Positions 15,282-17,322 of a stretch of 17,322 nucleotides of DNA are shown piece after piece. The position numbers and the translations under genes were made by a program. Position 1 is the first letter of the stretch, and each line of letters opens with the position of its first letter. Origin of the DNA: Candidatus Heimdallarchaeota archaeon LC_2. Its GTDB lineage: Archaea; Asgardarchaeota; Heimdallarchaeia; Heimdallarchaeales; Kariarchaeaceae. Below the pieces are notes generated by a model that did no database searches, was not told the origin of the DNA, and saw nothing but the letters and a program-made list of their open reading frames with translations. The DNA lies in NCBI GenBank assembly GCA_001940725.1, contig MDVR01000108.1:1-17322 (forward strand), in the 5' to 3' direction.

Positions 15282-16201
15282 TAATTTTCTCCTCCTTCTG
15301 AATCAGATGAGTTTTGCCTTGTACTTGAATCTGCATCGACCTCAAAAGTCTTGATTCCATGAATCAATGTATTCCATCTTTCCTTAAATTTTGGGGAGGT
15401 TACAATATTACTATCGATCAATCGTGATCCATGTTCAAGGGGTCTTAGTTTTTGACGTACAATGTAATGAGTTAAGGCAAAGAATACTGCGAATATCATT
15501 GCACCAAATAAGACATATTCCTTGATTTCTTGCCAATTTATAACATCTGGAGACTCAATTTCAACAATTGATCCAATATCTGTAAACTGGACATTAAAGA
15601 AATATGGCTGACGTGTTGTTTCATGATTTTCTTCTGAAGCAAAAGTTAGAAAGGTAGAAGACCCATTTGAAAATATGATATCTGGGCTGGTTTGATCTTC
15701 TGTGTTAAAGGCCCTCAGTGCTTCAATGTATATCAAATCATCATTAAAAATAACCTCACCAAATAAATCATTTTGATCATCAATTTCAGGGGCAGCTAGA
15801 CCCTTAAATGTTGCATCTACTGAGCGTAAGGTTTTTTCGGTTGGATTAATGTAAAAAATCCAGGTGTCATGATTGGTTTCCATACATTCATCTGCTGAAG
15901 CGTCAAATTCGATTGCTATCCAAGATTTAGTCGTCGTACCCAATAATAGATAGATGTGTGTCTCATTATGGGCAAATTTAGCGAAACCCCCCAATCCAAA
16001 CTCGGTTAAATTAGCAAAAGTTGTAATTTCATCCCAAGAATCAGAAATTTTGTCATCCGAAATACTGAAATCTAAATCTGGATAGGTTGGTGCAATCAAT
16101 ACTACATCATTGGCTGCAGTAGGGGTAGTGAATAACAATGTAATTAGGAATGCCTGAACTATCAGTAAAACCAACCTGTTGGTGGTATTTGATTTTGTCA
16201 T
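15281..16201 (-). CDS. Secreted DOMON-like haem-binding domain with membrane anchor
   Basis: From the preferred ATG at 16201 this is 306 residues. The signal peptide is residues 1-30 (basic start, then LVLLIVQAFLITLLF, ending near TAA). An all-beta domain (about 40-215) follows, with 'SWIAIEFDASADECMETNHD', which matches the DOMON pattern of a Trp-x-x-hydrophobic strand followed by a Met (Met107) that serves as haem ligand in cellobiose dehydrogenase; a His (His193, in ENHE) could be the second. One transmembrane helix (about 229-247) and a ~60-residue acidic, Ser-rich cytoplasmic tail complete it. A GAGGAG element lies 4-12 bases before this ATG, and the zinc-ribbon stop is 10 bases upstream. 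An ATG at 16228 (315 residues) lacks these signals. An ethylbenzene-dehydrogenase-like haem domain is the alternative. Role inferred: outside haem partner of cytochrome b. Confidence 0.65.
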   Translation of the reverse strand: MTKSNTTNRLVLLIVQAFLITLLFTTPTAANDVVLIAPTYPDLDFSISDDKISDSWDEITTFANLTEFGLGGFAKFAHNETHIYLLLGTTTKSWIAIEFDASADECMETNHDTWIFYINPTEKTLRSVDATFKGLAAPEIDDQNDLFGEVIFNDDLIYIEALRAFNTEDQTSPDIIFSNGSSTFLTFASEENHETTRQPYFFNVQFTDIGSIVEIESPDVINWQEIKEYVLFGAMIFAVFFALTHYIVRQKLRPLEHGSRLIDSNIVTSPKFKERWNTLIHGIKTFEVDADSSTRQNSSDSEGGEN

Positions 16202-16261
16202 ATTAGCTCCTCTAGCCAATATAGTCAAGGTAGAACAAAGTATAGTAGAGAAGTATGAAAC
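16149..16261. repeat. 113-base exact direct repeat, internal copy
   Basis: This copy spans the first codons of the DOMON gene, its ribosome-binding site and the last 50 bases of the zinc-ribbon gene. It is identical over all 113 bases to the last 113 bases of the window (offset 1061). Confidence 0.95.
16205..16213 (-). promoter_or_regulatory. Ribosome-binding site deciding the DOMON gene start
   Basis: On the minus strand AGAGGAGCT overlaps the TAG stop of the zinc-ribbon gene and lies directly before the ATG at 16201. It supports that start over the ATG at 16228 and suggests translational coupling. Confidence 0.6.
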
Positions 16262-16496
16262 CGACTGTTGCAGCCAGAATTACTCCAAAAGTAGCCATTG
16301 CAGCAATGGAGATAAAATCAAATAATTTACCTACTGTGCTTTTTGGAGCAGTGATGTCCATATTTTCAAAACCAAAGGATTTACTAGTTACTTGTAATCC
16401 ACATTCATAGCAGAATTTTGCATATGATGGCATTAATTTTCCACATTTGTTACACATTGAATTAGTGTCCAAAGAAGTTGAGTCTATTGTGCTCAT
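16212..16496 (-). CDS. Zinc-ribbon protein with C-terminal membrane helix
   Basis: This 94-residue first gene of the operon has an N-terminal zinc ribbon (C15-x2-C18, C29-x2-C32; core CNKCGKLMPSYAKFCYECG), a short polar linker (about 35-58) and one long hydrophobic segment (about 60-86) near the C-terminus. The zinc ribbon should be cytoplasmic because the N-terminus carries no signal, making this a tail-anchored-like membrane protein. Zinc-ribbon + TM proteins are common in archaea and their role is generally unknown; linkage to a DOMON/cytochrome b pair suggests assembly, haem insertion or regulation of that complex, which is inference. Its stop overlaps the ribosome-binding site of the DOMON gene. 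The gene has a TATA-like box and a palindrome at the predicted transcription start. Confidence 0.72.
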   Translation of the reverse strand: MSTIDSTSLDTNSMCNKCGKLMPSYAKFCYECGLQVTSKSFGFENMDITAPKSTVGKLFDFISIAAMATFGVILAATVGFILLYYTLFYLDYIG

Positions 16497-16504
16497 TTGT
16501 TTCT

Positions 16505-16518
16505 CGAATAAGTATTCG
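16505..16518. promoter_or_regulatory. Palindrome at the zinc-ribbon operon promoter
   Basis: CGAATAAGTATTCG has perfect 6-base arms (CGAATA, TATTCG) around AG. It sits 9-22 bases before the ATG, between the TATA-like box and the start, where a bound regulator would block initiation. Confidence 0.4.
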
Positions 16519-16522
16519 TTTC

Positions 16523-16534
16523 ATTATTAAAAAG
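16523..16534 (-). promoter_or_regulatory. TATA box for the zinc-ribbon/DOMON/cytochrome b operon
   Basis: On the minus strand CTTTTTAATAAT lies 27-38 bases before the ATG, the distance expected for a short-leader archaeal transcript. Confidence 0.4.
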
Positions 16535-16738
16535 AATTATGCTATTTTGTCTATCTTTTGTATGATTTTTCAATACTTATTTTACAAGACTAATTTTATT
16601 CATCATTAATCTATTTTTACATTAAAAAAATGTATAATTGTAGAATTTAATATGTATTTTTGAGCTTTTGAAAGAAAATAATAATGGATTAGTACAACGC
16701 GTACATTCGAAATATGATTATTGATACAAATGTTCACT

Positions 16739-16986
16739 TTTTTGTCCGAAATTTAATTTTTTGTATTTTTTTACGAAATTATAATGCGATGTGCGAATTG
16801 TCTTCAATAAATTGTACACCCATCTAGTTTGTGAATTAATAATCAGTAAATTGATAATGTGTAAAAATTATCATTACAACAGCGTATTTTTTTGCCCATT
16901 GATGATTTTTTGTTTTTTATGTTAATTTATACCCTAATGTGTGATTAGTTTTCAGAATTTTGTACAACTATCTTGCTTGCGATTAA
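16739..16986. repeat. Diverged tandem repeat of about 148-150 bases
   Basis: Two copies (16739-16838 and 16889-16986) share a T-rich lead-in and then a stretch at 16789-16838 that matches 16937-16986 at 35 of 50 positions without a gap, including TGTACA and the TTCA motif before it. The similarity exceeds what AT-rich composition alone usually gives, but I could not compute a score. The rest of the 713-base gap 16497-17209 is very AT-rich, has no reading frame of note, no tRNA-like fold and no CRISPR-like spacing. Confidence 0.5.
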
Positions 16987-17209
16987 AGATTTCTTAAATT
17001 GATTATATAGTAATAATATTAATTTAATTATCTAATTGTTGAACAAATCATCAATTTTATTTTCGTAAAAAGTAACCTGGTTAAAAATGAGAAAGTTGAT
17101 TTGTGGTCACTATACCACCATTATATTCATTTCCGAAAACGAAATCCATATTATGAAGTAGTAATGAAAATAAACGTATATCTCAAATTTCTCTCAAATG
17201 TTGAAAATT

Positions 17210-17322
17210 AATGCCTGAACTATCAGTAAAACCAACCTGTTGGTGGTATTTGATTTTGTCATATTAGCTCCTCTAGCCAATATAGTCAAGGTAGAACAAA
17301 GTATAGTAGAGAAGTATGAAAC
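17210..17322. repeat. 113-base exact direct repeat, terminal copy
   Basis: This is identical to 16149-16261 and runs to the window end. On the minus strand it gives a truncated DOMON start: the frame reads MTKSNTTNRLVLLIVQAL and stops after four further residues because the sequence diverges at the repeat's left edge. The upstream zinc-ribbon end enters from outside, so a second full zinc-ribbon gene may lie to the right, or the end is an assembly loop. Confidence 0.95.

Noticed and set aside
16497..17209. CRISPR array or mobile-element remnant in the AT-rich gap
   Set aside because: Only two diverged copies about 148 bases apart, no short identical repeats with uniform spacers, no terminal inverted repeats and no transposase frame.

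Overview
The window is AT-rich archaeal chromosomal DNA, probably from a metagenome-assembled genome. The archaeal assignment rests on three things: a DUF371 protein, TATA-like boxes about 20-38 bases before many start codons (often close to leaderless), and a split chorismate mutase/prephenate dehydrogenase plus aspartate kinase pair typical of archaea. A RING-type zinc finger fragment at the left edge, a TPR protein and a DOMON-cytochrome b module make an Asgard archaeon (Heimdallarchaeia-like) the best guess. That last step is inference from gene content and was not tested with a marker gene. I see no rRNA, tRNA, CRISPR array, insertion sequence or phage gene.

Layout. 1-2528: the 3' end of a RING-like protein, a cysteine-rich 4Fe-4S protein, a leftward secreted surface protein, and a divergent small winged-helix protein; the last two are separated by a region with two adjacent palindromes. 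2616-4184: a TPR protein whose reading frame extends upstream of its first ATG and seems to start at an AUU codon behind a good Shine-Dalgarno. 4202-7162: four leftward genes for a DUF371 protein, a Bax-inhibitor-1 membrane protein, a quinone oxidoreductase-like MDR enzyme and a thioredoxin-like protein. 7351-9814: aspartate kinase and TyrA (chorismate mutase + prephenate dehydrogenase), overlapping by 8 bases. 9969-10096: a small, possibly broken reading frame with its own promoter. 10100-11863: a CLC chloride channel/transporter with a CBS pair. 11976-12215: a small Cys/His protein. 12340-14510: divergent class-3 aldehyde dehydrogenase and PrxQ peroxiredoxin. 14565-16496: a tightly packed leftward operon encoding a zinc-ribbon membrane protein, a secreted DOMON-like protein with a membrane anchor, and a di-haem cytochrome b.

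The genes form ordinary housekeeping, redox-defence and amino-acid units, plus one less familiar system: the zinc-ribbon/DOMON/cytochrome b operon. It looks like a membrane electron-transfer device with an extracytoplasmic haem domain, resembling a split eukaryotic cytochrome b561-DOMON protein. The last 113 bases exactly repeat the junction between the first two genes of this operon, after 713 bases of very AT-rich DNA that carry a diverged ~148-base tandem repeat. This points to a tandem duplication of a 1061-base unit or to an assembly loop at the contig end.
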